This document shows positions 7,568 through 19,423 of a DNA stretch of 49,756 nucleotides, in pieces (the stretch's first letter is position 1; each line of letters starts with the position of its first letter). Below the pieces are notes generated by a model. The model was not told the DNA's origin. It saw only the letters and a list, made by a program, of their open reading frames with translations, and did no database searches. The position numbers were made by a program, and so were the translations under genes. Source of the DNA: Deinococcus sp. (GTDB taxonomy: Bacteria > Deinococcota > Deinococci > Deinococcales > Deinococcaceae); assembly GCF_018260555.1 (NCBI RefSeq), contig NZ_JAGLBB010000014.1:1-49756 (forward strand), given 5' to 3'.

Positions 7568-8347
7568 TCACCCCCCGGTGAGGAAGCGTGCCGTTTCGCG
7601 GTAGAGCATATCCACGTGTTCCAGCGAGTCGAAGGTGTGGCCCGCGCCGGGAATGGCGACGGCCTCGCAGCGCAGCGCCAGGGCGTAGCGCACGCCGAAT
7701 TCCGGGGGGCAGGTCTGGTCGGCGTCTCCGTGAAAGATGCGGGCCTCACCCTGCCACGCGGCGGCGGCTTCCAGGGGGCGCAGGCGGGTCATTTCCTGCA
7801 GGAACTCGCGGCCCAGCGGCCAGCCGCCGTAATCGGTGACGGTGGCGGGCAGAACGCCGCCGCGCAGGAACGGCAGCCACAGCTCCGGCAGGGCGGGAGC
7901 CCACAGCGCGAGGCGGTGCGGGCGCACCAGGGGCGCGCTGAGCGCAGCGACCAGCCCGCCCATGCTGAAGCCCAGCAGCATCACGCGTTCCGGGTCGATG
8001 CCGGTCTGGCGGCGCAGGTACTCGAAGGCGGCCTGCGTGTCCTGCACCTCGCGGCTGACGGTCATCTCACTGAAGTCACCGTGGCTCTCGCCGCTGCCCC
8101 GGAAGTCGAAGCGCAGGCTGGCCACGCCGCGCGCCGCGAGGAAGCGGGACAGCAGCGGCAGCAGGCGGTGGTCGCCGCCACGGTTGCCGGTGAAGCCGTG
8201 CAGGATGACCACGCTGGGCCAGCCCTGCGCGGGCGCGTCGCCCGTGGGGCGGTGCACCAGACCGTACAGGCGTTGCCCGTCCACGCTGAACCGCGCAAAT
8301 TCCTCGTTCAGGGCCTGTTCGTTGCTACCTCGGGTGGGGTCGGTCAT
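7568..8347 (-). CDS. Alpha/beta hydrolase (esterase/dienelactone hydrolase-like)
   Basis: A 259-residue cytoplasmic hydrolase. Oxyanion region VVILHGFTGNRGG, FDFRGSGESHGDFS, nucleophile elbow GFSMGG (Ser), the Asp in IFHGDADQTCPPE and His in GAGHTFDS complete a catalytic triad. The F-D-F-R-G-S-G-E-S motif places it with 2-hydroxymuconate-type and YqiA-like serine hydrolases acting on small esters. The ATG at 8347 is 7 nt from TACCAT, a leaderless start. Substrate unknown. Confidence 0.88.
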   Translation of the reverse strand: MTDPTRGSNEQALNEEFARFSVDGQRLYGLVHRPTGDAPAQGWPSVVILHGFTGNRGGDHRLLPLLSRFLAARGVASLRFDFRGSGESHGDFSEMTVSREVQDTQAAFEYLRRQTGIDPERVMLLGFSMGGLVAALSAPLVRPHRLALWAPALPELWLPFLRGGVLPATVTDYGGWPLGREFLQEMTRLRPLEAAAAWQGEARIFHGDADQTCPPEFGVRYALALRCEAVAIPGAGHTFDSLEHVDMLYRETARFLTGG

Positions 8348-8382
8348 GCCGGGAATGGTAGCCCAGTCGCGGCGGGGACGCG

Positions 8383-9033
8383 TCAGCGGGTGTACTTCGT
8401 GAGGATCAGGGTGTACTGCGCGGACGGAATGGTCTGTTTGACCAGTCCGACGCCGCGCACGTACCACGCGGTGCTGCGGGTGTCGCCGCCCATCAGTTTG
8501 TTCAGGTCCATGCCGGGCGGCAGGTCCGTCCCGGCGGGCGGGGTCATGCTGGTGGTTGTGGTCGTCTCGACGCGCAGGGCGGTGAACGTCCCGGCGGGCG
8601 TGGTGACCTTCTCCTGCGCGGCGACGCGGCTGCGGGTGCGGCTCTGCATGCTCACGCCGCCGACGGCCTGCATCTTCCCGTCGCTGGTCCAGGCGTACCC
8701 GACCTTCCAGGCAGAGGTGGGCGGGTAGAACCCGGCGTCCAGCCGCAGGTCGCCCCGGCCCGCGCCGATGGTGGCGGTCATGCCCTTGCCCGTGCAGGTC
8801 CAGGTGCTGGGGGTGGTCTGGCCGCCCGTCGTGGTCTGGACGGTCACGGTGTTGCCCTTCACCTGGGTGCGGGAGGTGAAGGTGCTGCTCTGGCCCTGCG
8901 TGGTCGTGCGGTAGGCGCGGGTGCCGGGCGGCATGAAGCCGGCGGGGTCGCAGGCGGCCAGCGCGGAGGGGACGGCACTGCCCAGCAGCGCGGCGCCCAG
9001 GATCAGGGCGGGTCGGATGGCGGGTACACGCAT
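8383..9033 (-). CDS. Putative lipoprotein of unknown function
   Basis: A 216-residue secreted protein. Residues 1-27 are a signal peptide with basic start (MRVPAIRP), hydrophobic core and lipobox LAAC, so the mature protein would be lipid-anchored at Cys. The body is Thr-rich with beta-strand character (YRTTTQGQSSTFTSRTQVKGN, VETTTTTSMTPP) and ends AWYVRGVGLVKQTIPSAQYTL, a layout like DUF3108-type beta-barrel proteins, but the family is not certain. A strong GGAGGAA precedes ATG 9033, one of the few clear Shine-Dalgarno genes here. Its gene follows no operon partner. Confidence 0.75.
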   Translation of the reverse strand: MRVPAIRPALILGAALLGSAVPSALAACDPAGFMPPGTRAYRTTTQGQSSTFTSRTQVKGNTVTVQTTTGGQTTPSTWTCTGKGMTATIGAGRGDLRLDAGFYPPTSAWKVGYAWTSDGKMQAVGGVSMQSRTRSRVAAQEKVTTPAGTFTALRVETTTTTSMTPPAGTDLPPGMDLNKLMGGDTRSTAWYVRGVGLVKQTIPSAQYTLILTKYTR

Positions 9034-9135
9034 GGGGGTTCCTCCAGGGCCGGGGGGCTGGGTGGATACCGGTCCATAGTAGACGCGCCCGGAAGGTGAA
9101 AACAAGCCCACCTGTCAAGGGGCGAGCCTGCTTAT

Positions 9136-9175
9136 CAGCCATCAGCCATCGGCCATCGACCATCAGCCACGCCCC
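9136..9175. repeat. ATCAGCCATCGGCCATCGACC-like simple repeat
   Basis: Degenerate units of CATCAGC/CATCGGC/CATCGAC fill the gap after aspS. The complement gives GCTGATGG, as at 3313-3393. No function is evident. Confidence 0.55.
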
Positions 9176-10513
9176 TCAGGGCGTCAGCCGGTGGCGGTCG
9201 CGGGGGAAGGCGCGGGCGTAGCGGACGTTGCTGATGCCCAGCAGTTTGGCGGTCAGGCGTTCCGCGCCGATGGCGAAGCCGCCGTGGGGGGGCATGCCGT
9301 ACTTGAAGACCTCGGTGTAGCCTTCAAGCGACTCGGGTTTCAGTTTGTACGCGGCGATGGAGTCCATCAGCATGGCGTGATCGTGGATGCGCTGGCCGCC
9401 CGACGTGATCTCGATGCCACGGAACAGCAGATCGAAGCCGCGCGTGATGTCGCTGCTGAGACTGCCGTCGGGGTTGCTGTCCGGGTGCGCGTAGAAGGGC
9501 CGGGCGGCGCGCGGGTACTTGGTGACGAACACGAAGTCGCTGCCCTGGGTTTCAGCGTAGTGCTGGCATAGCAGGCGCTCGGCTTCCGGGTCGAGGTCCT
9601 TGCCGCCCACCGCGTGCCCGTACTTCTCGGTGACCAGGGCGCGGGCGTCGAACAGGGTGATGCGCGGAATGTGGGCGGGCACGTCTGGAATGGTGGCGCC
9701 CAGCAGGTCGAACTCGGCTTGCGAGGTGGCGCTCAGGCGGGTCATGATGCTCGCCAGCAGGCGGTTTTCCAGGCCCATGACGTCTTCTTCATCCTCGATG
9801 AAGCCCATCTCGACGTCCAGGCTCAGGTACTCGTTCAGGTGACGACTCGTGGCGTGCTCCTCGGCGCGGTACACGGGCGCGACCTCGAACACGCGCTCGA
9901 ACACGCCGACCATGATCTGCTTGTACAGCTGCGGGCTCTGCGCGAGGAACGCGCCCTGCCCGAAGTAATCGATGGGGAACAGGTTCGCGCCGCCCTCGGC
10001 GCCCGCCGAGACGATTTTGGGTGTGCTGATCTCGGTGAAGCCCTCGGTCATCAGGTGGTCCCGGAAGGCCGCGACGAGTTCGGCCTGCACCTTCAGCGCG
10101 GCGCGTTCCTTCAGGCCGCGCACGGTCACGACGCGGTAGTCCAGCATGGTTTCCGGGTTGACGTTCCATTCCATCTTGGGAATCTCGACGGGGCTGGCCT
10201 CCACGGCGGCGCTGATCACGCGGAAGTCAGTGATCTGCACCTCGAACCCGCCGGGCGCCTTGGGGTGCGCCTTCACGGTGCCCGTGACCTCCACGCTGCT
10301 CTCCGGGAGCGGCAGGGTCAGGCCCTTGCCGACGCACTGCGTGACGCCGCTCACGTCGCGCAGCACCACGAACTGCACGCCGCCCAGATCGCGGCGGGCG
10401 TGCACGAAGCCCTGCAGGCGCACGGTCTGACCGTCGTGGGCGTTCAGGTCGCGGGTGAGGGTGCGGGGCAGGCGTTGCTGGGCGGTTTCCGGGGTGTGGG
10501 CTTCGGTGGTCAT
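9176..10513 (-). CDS. aspS: Aspartyl-tRNA synthetase, archaeal type (probably non-discriminating)
   Basis: A 445-residue class IIb synthetase: OB anticodon-binding domain (about 15-115), then the catalytic core with motif 1 (LVAAFRDHLMTEGFTEISTPKIV), motif 2 (FEVAPVYRAEEHATSRHLNEY) and motif 3 (GGFAIGAERLTAKLLG). It lacks the large GAD insertion of bacterial AspRS, so it is the archaeal-like AspRS2 form. GFVHARRDLGG has His where discriminating enzymes have Trp, and KAHPKAPGGFE has Pro in the second determinant loop; both are features of enzymes that also charge tRNA-Asn, with GatCAB then converting Asp to Asn. The gene is preceded by an Asn/Asp-coding leader and hairpin (10542-10634). Confidence 0.95.
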   Translation of the reverse strand: MTTEAHTPETAQQRLPRTLTRDLNAHDGQTVRLQGFVHARRDLGGVQFVVLRDVSGVTQCVGKGLTLPLPESSVEVTGTVKAHPKAPGGFEVQITDFRVISAAVEASPVEIPKMEWNVNPETMLDYRVVTVRGLKERAALKVQAELVAAFRDHLMTEGFTEISTPKIVSAGAEGGANLFPIDYFGQGAFLAQSPQLYKQIMVGVFERVFEVAPVYRAEEHATSRHLNEYLSLDVEMGFIEDEEDVMGLENRLLASIMTRLSATSQAEFDLLGATIPDVPAHIPRITLFDARALVTEKYGHAVGGKDLDPEAERLLCQHYAETQGSDFVFVTKYPRAARPFYAHPDSNPDGSLSSDITRGFDLLFRGIEITSGGQRIHDHAMLMDSIAAYKLKPESLEGYTEVFKYGMPPHGGFAIGAERLTAKLLGISNVRYARAFPRDRHRLTP

Positions 10514-10541
10514 GGGCTCTCGTCTCCTTGTTCATGAAGAA

Positions 10542-10570
10542 GCCCCCGACTCCGGGGTGGGGTCGGGGGC
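10542..10570 (-). terminator. Attenuator hairpin in the aspS leader
   Basis: Arms GCCCCCGAC (10542-10550) and GTCGGGGGC (10562-10570) form a 9-bp GC stem with an 11-nt loop. On the minus strand it is followed by TTCTTC, a weak U-rich tail, then the aspS ribosome-binding region. Placed between a leader peptide and aspS it fits a transcription attenuator. The GGGGCC just after the leader stop could pair with the upstream arm as an antiterminator. Confidence 0.6.
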
Positions 10571-10592
10571 GCGGTATGCGGCGTGACGGCCC

Positions 10593-10634
10593 CTAGCGGG
10601 GATCATCATTCACGTTGTTGCTCGCCGCGATCAT
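10593..10634 (-). CDS. Leader peptide of aspS (Asn/Asp codons)
   Basis: ATG at 10634 starts a 13-residue peptide, MIAASNNVNDDPR, ending in TAG (10593-10595). It has three Asn and two Asp codons within six positions, the two amino acids whose tRNAs the downstream AspRS would serve. The ATG is 7 nt from a TACACT box, so the transcript should be leaderless and translated from its first base. Ribosome stalling at AAC AAC GTG AAT GAT GAT would decide whether hairpin 10542-10570 forms. Predicted leader peptides for attenuation are reported in D. deserti; whether this one is among them I cannot say. Confidence 0.65.
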   Translation of the reverse strand: MIAASNNVNDDPR

Positions 10635-10641
10635 GCCGGGA

Positions 10642-10671
10642 AGTGTACGCGCCGCGCCTGCACCCGGTCAA
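10642..10671 (-). promoter_or_regulatory. aspS promoter
   Basis: On the minus strand TTGACC (10671-10666) and TACACT (10647-10642) are 18 nt apart, a good sigma-70-type promoter. The predicted start site falls on the leader-peptide ATG. Confidence 0.65.
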
Positions 10672-10704
10672 TGCCGGAAACTAGGCAGGCACGGCCGGAC
10701 GGAA

Positions 10705-10736
10705 CCGCAGGATTCCGCCGGGAACCGCAGTCCGGA
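10705..10736 (+). repeat. Direct repeat flanking the AT-rich island, left copy
   Basis: The 32-33 bp beginning CCGCAGGATTCCGCCGGGAA recur at 11929-11961. Together with the following gene fragment they show that a block ending in the 12087-12722 gene was duplicated around the island. Confidence 0.8.
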
Positions 10737-10899
10737 TCAGCTGGCCCGGCGTCGGGTCGGAATGAACGTGAACAGCATCAGCAGGCTCAGCAGGGTCTGG
10801 GCAACGGTGATGAGGACCTTCACCCATAGGGCGGCTGGGCGGTCTCCTTCTGTAATGTACAGGACGTCGTCACTCACCCGGTAATCGCCACCCTCATTC
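10737..10899 (-). pseudogene. Duplicated 3' fragment of the 12087-12722 membrane-protein gene
   Basis: The 53 C-terminal codons and the stop (TGA, 10737-10739) match the end of the gene at 12087-12722, with substitutions (for example LWVKVLITVAQTLL here, LWVPVLITVALTLL there). Homology stops abruptly at about 10899, next to the terminator of the AT-rich island. The C-terminal membrane helix is retained but there is no start. It is the unoccupied version of the site that carries a 128-bp family B repeat in the other copy. Confidence 0.85.
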
Positions 10900-10905
10900 T
10901 GAAAA

Positions 10906-10950
10906 AATAAAAAATAGAGCGGGAGACTATTTCTTAGTCTCCCGCTCTAT
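10906..10950 (-). terminator. Strong intrinsic terminator of the island
   Basis: A perfect 16-bp stem (10914-10929 with 10935-10950, 5-nt loop) is followed on the minus strand by TTTTTTATTTTTT. The stop codon of the DUF4288-like gene (10951-10953) touches the stem. It is the most canonical terminator in the window. Confidence 0.92.
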
Positions 10951-11265
10951 TTAATCTAGTGAGTTGAGTCTTTCGTAGATATCTATGCTGTTAAAGTGTC
11001 TGCTATATAGCTGATTGCCGCCATCGTATTCGTTGATATCCTGTATTTTTAGAAATTCAACTGAGATAGTTTCCCCAGAGCTATTCTGATAGGACGTCTG
11101 CTCACGTTTGGCGGCCTCAGTTATAAGAGACTCTGCTACTTCGATACTGATTGCTTCCTGTAGTAGAAAGTCCTCTCTGTACAGAGTTTTTCTATCATCT
11201 AAAAGATTTTGTAATCTTACTACTACAAGCGCTATATAAAGTTTATTTTTTGAAACGATTGTCAT
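10951..11265 (-). CDS. DUF4288-like small protein
   Basis: A 104-residue soluble alpha/beta protein. Features agree with DUF4288: a first strand YIALVVVRLQNL, FLLQEAISIEVAESLITEAAKREQTSY (an A-x-x-x-A helix after the second strand), a central ETISVEFLKIQDINEYD, and a C-terminal SRHFNSIDIYERL. Its start overlaps the 3' end of the lipoprotein gene by 23 nt, so the two form one operon ending at the terminator. Codon use is AT-rich, marking foreign origin. The function of the family is unknown to me; pairing with a lipoprotein could mean an effector/immunity set, but that is speculation. Confidence 0.6.
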   Translation of the reverse strand: MTIVSKNKLYIALVVVRLQNLLDDRKTLYREDFLLQEAISIEVAESLITEAAKREQTSYQNSSGETISVEFLKIQDINEYDGGNQLYSRHFNSIDIYERLNSLD

Positions 11266-11563
11266 TCAAGAGTTTCCAAGCGGTTTTCTGAGTCGCGTTA
11301 CTTCCATTCTTGATGGACAGGACGGTATCCCTGTAGTGTTGACCAGGAAAGACTTGGCGAATAGAGGCTTTTCTGCATTCGCTGATAAAGCTGTCAGCAA
11401 TCATACTGAGATTAACTGCGCTGCTTGCATTGCAATTTACTACCGCTTGTGCAGACAGATTGGGTTCCGTCGTATCACCAATTTCCGCATTTTGAGTAGG
11501 TACGGTTGCACCGCACGAAGCTAGCACCAAGCTTAAGAATCCGGCTCCTAAGAGTTTTCTCAT
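11243..11563 (-). CDS. Small lipoprotein, unknown function
   Basis: A 106-residue protein with signal peptide MRKLLGAGFLSLVLASCGA: basic start, hydrophobic core and lipobox LASC. The mature part (about 90 residues, AVVNCNASSAVNLSMIADSFISECRK..., two further Cys that may pair) is not recognised. AGAGGA 4-5 nt before the ATG is a good ribosome-binding site and fixes the start well inside the longer open frame. First gene of the two-gene island operon. Confidence 0.72.
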   Translation of the reverse strand: MRKLLGAGFLSLVLASCGATVPTQNAEIGDTTEPNLSAQAVVNCNASSAVNLSMIADSFISECRKASIRQVFPGQHYRDTVLSIKNGSNATQKTAWKLLNDNRFKK

Positions 11564-11597
11564 ATTTTCCTCTGCACTGATGGTACTGCATTTTTGG

Positions 11598-11924
11598 TCA
11601 GATATCGTCAGAATTGTTATTGAGACGCTTGAGGATGTCCATGACGGTGTTCTAGCTGAGCCGTAGCTCACCCGCAATATCTCTGTAGGACTTCCACTGT
11701 CCCCGTAGCTCCAACACTTTCGCTTCATAACGGTCTGATTTGGGTCTTTGTCCTTTTTGGCGACCAAACTTCACGCCCCGTTCTTGGGCCGCAGAAATTC
11801 CCGAACGCACCCGTTCGCGGAGTAAATCTCGCTCGCACTCTGCTAGTGCCGCCATGAGTGAGGCGAACAATTTCCCTTGTGGTGAGCGTAAATCAAACTG
11901 CAACCCAGTTTGGGCAATCACGCT
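11598..11924 (-). pseudogene. Serine recombinase (resolvase family), truncated and interrupted
   Basis: The frame reads QGKLFASLMAALAECERDLL, RVRSGISAAQERGVKFGR and then YRDIAGELRLS, the end of the catalytic domain, the E helix and the helix-turn-helix of a small resolvase/invertase. The N-terminal half with the catalytic Ser is absent: homology ends at the duplicated segment (11929). Near the C-terminus an in-frame TAG interrupts the recognition helix; after it the frame continues NTVMDILKRLNN to a TGA at 11598-11600. Both defects argue that the gene is dead. It suggests the island arrived with, or was resolved by, this recombinase. Confidence 0.85.
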
Positions 11925-11928
11925 GACC

Positions 11929-11961
11929 CCGCAGGATTCCGCCGGGAACCGCAGTCCGGAT
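11929..11961 (+). repeat. Direct repeat flanking the AT-rich island, right copy
   Basis: Matches 10705-10737. Here the repeat is separated from the gene end by a 128-bp family B repeat, while at the left copy they are joined with only two bases between. Confidence 0.8.
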
Positions 11962-12089
11962 TAAGTACGGTGAAACTAACATGGCGAGATTCCGGGAAAG
12001 CGCCGGAACCTCTCCATTCGCGCTCCAACGTACTTTCTTCTGCTACGCGCTCCGCGCGGTTTATCTACAAGATAAACGCAGTGTACTTA
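11962..12089 (+). repeat. Family B repeat (MITE-like), copy 1, with empty-site counterpart
   Basis: 128 bp bounded by TAAGTAC and GTACTTA. It is inserted between sequences that are adjacent at 10737-10740, so the insertion ends are defined. The last three bases (TTA) form the TAA stop of the minus-strand gene at 12087, replacing the TGA of the empty copy. A second copy in the opposite orientation has the same length (33135-33262). It codes for nothing evident; its interior carries GCGCGGAGCGCG-type inverted repeats. Confidence 0.85.
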
Positions 12090-12722
12090 GCTGGCCCGGC
12101 GTCGGGTCGGAATGAACGTGAACAGCATCAGCAGGCTCAGCAGGGTCAGGGCAACGGTGATGAGGACCGGCACCCACAGGGCGGCTGGGCGGTCTCCTTC
12201 CGTGATGTACAGGACGTTGTCACTCACCCGGTAATCGCCATCCTCATTGAACAGGTCCCGCGTCTCGCTGGTCAGTGCGTCCAGGCCAGTACGGACGATG
12301 CCCTCGATGGTGCGTTCGCCCAGGGTGAGGCATCCGTCGCCTCCTTCCTTCTTCTCTGTCTGGCAGCCGGGACTGACGCGGCTGTCACTCGCCATGATGC
12401 GGACGGGCGTGACGTGTGCCTCGCCAGTCAGGACAGCTTTCAGGCTGGCATCGAATTCCCGTTCCGGAAGCAGGGCGTACTCGATGCGGTTGACGGTGCG
12501 GGCCTTGTCACTGCTGTCCTTGTCAGGGGTCTGGTAGACATAGGTGCCGTCCGTGAACCCCGTGATGCGCACGTACCGGGCGCCGCCGACGCCGCTGTCG
12601 ATGACCTGCTGGGCGGTGTACGTCTGCGGGGTGCGACCCTGGAGGCTGATGCGGATACCGTCGATTCCGTAGGTCCACAGACCGTACAGGGCTGCCAGCA
12701 GGATGATCAATCTGGTTATCAT
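12087..12722 (-). CDS. Membrane protein of unknown function, two TM helices
   Basis: A 211-residue protein with an N-terminal helix (LIILLAALYGLWTYGIDGI), an extracytoplasmic domain of about 150 residues (GGARYVRITGFTDGTYVYQT, YALLPEREFDASL, two Cys at PGCQTEKKEGGDGC that may form a disulfide) and a C-terminal helix (LWVPVLITVALTLLSLLMLF) followed by a basic tail RRRAS. The layout resembles E3-ligase-like or NfeD-like membrane proteins only in outline; no family is claimed. Its 3' end is duplicated at 10737-10899. Its stop codon is supplied by a family B repeat. Confidence 0.75.
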   Translation of the reverse strand: MITRLIILLAALYGLWTYGIDGIRISLQGRTPQTYTAQQVIDSGVGGARYVRITGFTDGTYVYQTPDKDSSDKARTVNRIEYALLPEREFDASLKAVLTGEAHVTPVRIMASDSRVSPGCQTEKKEGGDGCLTLGERTIEGIVRTGLDALTSETRDLFNEDGDYRVSDNVLYITEGDRPAALWVPVLITVALTLLSLLMLFTFIPTRRRAS

Positions 12723-12823
12723 GTGTTGAATTTCTTACACTTGCCGGGAGTGTTCAAGCAGATGTGGCGCACCGCAAGCCGGGGGCAGATCCCGGAACCC
12801 GCCGGAGCCGCTATCCTTGGGTC

Positions 12824-12867
12824 ATGTCAACGAACGTTCGTTTGTTTGCCGCTCCCGGCTGCGCCGC

Positions 12868-12871
<4 letters not shown>
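12824..12871 (+). CDS. 15-codon leaderless mini-ORF overlapping the CitE-like gene
   Basis: ATG 12824 follows TATCCT (12812-12817) by 6 nt. The peptide is MSTNVRLFAAPGCAA and its TGA (12869-12871) overlaps the ATG of the lyase gene as ATGA. A perfect 12-bp palindrome, ACGAACGTTCGT (12830-12841), lies inside it and could be an operator just downstream of the transcription start, or an mRNA hairpin. The lyase gene lacks its own Shine-Dalgarno sequence. Confidence 0.5.
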
Positions 12872-13728
<857 letters not shown>

Positions 13729-13863
13729 GTCATGGGGCGCGGGCAGGCGGCACCGCCCACCGGCCCCTCGTCCCTTTCCCACGAGTTGCCCCGCTTAGTG
13801 GTGCTGACAAACCGTTGAACCGGAGTCTGTATCAGCCCACGTCCCGTCTCCCGGAGGCATCCC

Positions 13864-14343
13864 ATGAATGAAGACCTGAACCGCCCGCAGGGGCGTTACC
13901 TGGAGGAACTGACGCCCGGCACCCTGATCCGGCACCGCGTGACGCGCACCGTGACAGAGGCCGACAACGTGTTCTTCACGACCATGACCATGAACCCGCA
14001 GCCGCTGCACCTGGATCACGAGTACGCCGCCGGAACCGAGTTCGGTCGGCCGCTGGTGAACAGCCTGCTCACCCTGAGTCTGCTCGTGGGCCTGAGCGTG
14101 CACGAGTTGACGCTGGGCACGCTGGTAGCAAACCTGGGCCTGACGGACGTGACCTTCCCGAAACCCGTGTTCCACGGGGACACCCTGCACGCCGAGTCCG
14201 AGGTCCTCGATGTCCGCGAGAGCCGCAGCCGCCCCGACGCGGGCATCGTGGTGGTGGAGCACCGCGCGGTCAACCAGCGCGGCGAGATCGTGGCGAAGTG
14301 CACACGCACGGCGCTGATGCAGCGCAGGCCCACCGGGGCGTAA
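13864..14343 (+). CDS. MaoC-family hydratase
   Basis: A 159-residue hot-dog fold protein. NPQPLHLDHEYA contains the hydratase-2 type Asp/His region, followed by FGRPLVNSLLTLSLLVGLSVHEL, TDVTFPKPVFHGDTLHAESEV and a last strand EIVAKCTRTALMQRR. Enzymes of this group hydrate enoyl-CoA esters such as mesaconyl-CoA or itaconyl-CoA. The GGAGG at 13852-13856 sets the ATG. Following the CitE-like lyase by 135 bp, it probably supplies that enzyme's hydroxyacyl-CoA substrate; the exact CoA ester is an inference. Confidence 0.87.
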   Translation: MNEDLNRPQGRYLEELTPGTLIRHRVTRTVTEADNVFFTTMTMNPQPLHLDHEYAAGTEFGRPLVNSLLTLSLLVGLSVHELTLGTLVANLGLTDVTFPKPVFHGDTLHAESEVLDVRESRSRPDAGIVVVEHRAVNQRGEIVAKCTRTALMQRRPTGA

Positions 14344-14346
14344 GGG

Positions 14347-15087
14347 TCAGGGTGAGCCGTCCAGCCGGTCGGCCAGCGCGCGCAGTTGCGCCGCGGCGTC
14401 GCTGACCACGCCGCCGTGGTACGTGACGACCGTCTGAACGTCCTGCCGGGCGAGTCGGCGGACGGAGTCGTGCGCGGCGGGCAGGTCGGGCGTCGCGCGC
14501 GCCAGGGGTCCGTGCAGCGCGCCGTCCTGGGAGGTGAGGGCGTCGCCGCTGATCAGGATGTTCCCTGTGGGCACGAGCAGGCTCAGGTGGCCGGGGGTGT
14601 GGCCGGGCGTGGCGATCACGCGGACGTTGCCGGGCAGCAGATCACCGTCCCGCAGGGCGCGGCTGACGGGCACGCGGACGGGTTCACGGGTCAGCATGGC
14701 GCGCGTGACGGGGTTCAGGTCCGGGTCGCGCAGCATGACCTGCACCTGCTCGGGGCTGGGAAGTTTCTGTGCGCGCCGCTCGCCCGTCACGTACGGGACC
14801 TCGGGTTCCAGCGCCCAGACTTCCGCGCCAGTGGCCTGCACGACGGCTTCCAGGCTCCCGATGTGGTCGAGGTCATGGTGCGTGACGATCACGCGCCGCA
14901 CCTGCCCGAGCGTGAAACCGGCGGCGCCCAGTTCGCGGGTCATGTCACCCAGCATGCCGGGCATCCCCGTGTCCACCAGGGTCAGGACGTGGTCCGGCCC
15001 GACCAGCGCGACCGGGTGAATGACGCCCGGCGTCCCCATCAGGATGGCCGGGAGTTCCAGGACGATCACGTCACCGAGGCGCATCAT
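14347..15087 (-). CDS. MBL-fold metallohydrolase
   Basis: A 246-residue metallo-beta-lactamase-fold hydrolase. Metal motif THHDLDHIGS (H-x-H-x-D-H, with a leading His pair), then ATPGHTPGHLSLLVP, ISGDALTS (bridging Asp) and TYHGGVV (last His) complete a two-metal site. Glyoxalase II-, lactonase- and RNase-Z-like members all share these; nothing more specific is visible. A TACGCT box 6 nt before ATG 15087 indicates a leaderless mRNA. Its end lies 3 nt from the convergent MaoC gene. Confidence 0.88.
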   Translation of the reverse strand: MMRLGDVIVLELPAILMGTPGVIHPVALVGPDHVLTLVDTGMPGMLGDMTRELGAAGFTLGQVRRVIVTHHDLDHIGSLEAVVQATGAEVWALEPEVPYVTGERRAQKLPSPEQVQVMLRDPDLNPVTRAMLTREPVRVPVSRALRDGDLLPGNVRVIATPGHTPGHLSLLVPTGNILISGDALTSQDGALHGPLARATPDLPAAHDSVRRLARQDVQTVVTYHGGVVSDAAAQLRALADRLDGSP

Positions 15088-15310
15088 GCGCGCAGCGTAC
15101 CTCGCGAGCAGACTCACCTGCCGGGGGTATCTGAAGCCTGTGGTCATGTGGACCCTGGCTGAAACCCAGTCTTCAGGCCCACACACCTGCCTGTGCACCG
15201 GCTTTCGGGCTGGTCCTGAAGTGCGGTGCGCGCCGCACGGGGACGCCGGTTCAGATTCCATGAATCCAGTCGAGCAGTCTTCGTGACCGCGCCGGGGGTA
15301 GCCTGCGCGG

Positions 15311-16702
<1,392 letters not shown>

Positions 16703-16906
16703 ATGGTTCACACCGCCTAACGAGCGCGGACCGAGGAGGGTTCCGGGCGCTGAGTTGAGAGCCTGCTGATGTCCCGGGCTGCCAACAGAGCAGACGGCCG
16801 TCCGTCATAGCTCACAGCACCAGGCCATTCAGTCTGCAATCGGTCATTCTGGAATACCGCCTCTCTCACGGACACCGCCGCGCACGCTCTGCTAGCCTGA
16901 GCGCGC

Positions 16907-19250
<2,344 letters not shown>

Positions 19251-19423
19251 CGCGCCTTCCCCGCTGATCGTGTCCCGGCGAGACGGTGGAGTCGCACCGG
19301 GCGGCCCTCGAGAGTGGGCGCGCGCCACGCTGAAACGGGTGCGCCGCGCCCGGAGCCCGGTGGTGGGCGTGGCGCGGCGGTGGTACGGGGCAGCTGTAAG
19401 AGGTGACAGTAAGAGGTGGCTTA

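Larger units (their letters stand above)
10900..11925. mobile_element. AT-rich island, probable remnant of an integrated element
   Basis: This kilobase is visibly richer in A and T than everything around it and uses AT-ending codons. It holds, on the minus strand, a serine-recombinase remnant, a small lipoprotein and a DUF4288-like protein, closed by a strong terminator. It lies between the two copies of a duplicated host segment. No terminal inverted repeats were recognised, so the mechanism of entry is not known. Confidence 0.65.

Noticed and set aside
9176..10513. Asparaginyl-tRNA synthetase for the class II synthetase gene
   Set aside because: Motifs and length fit archaeal-type AspRS, and the determinant loops match the non-discriminating form.
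10514..10700. T-box riboswitch before aspS
   Set aside because: The conserved T-box antiterminator sequence (around TGGNACC) was not found; the leader peptide explains the hairpin better.
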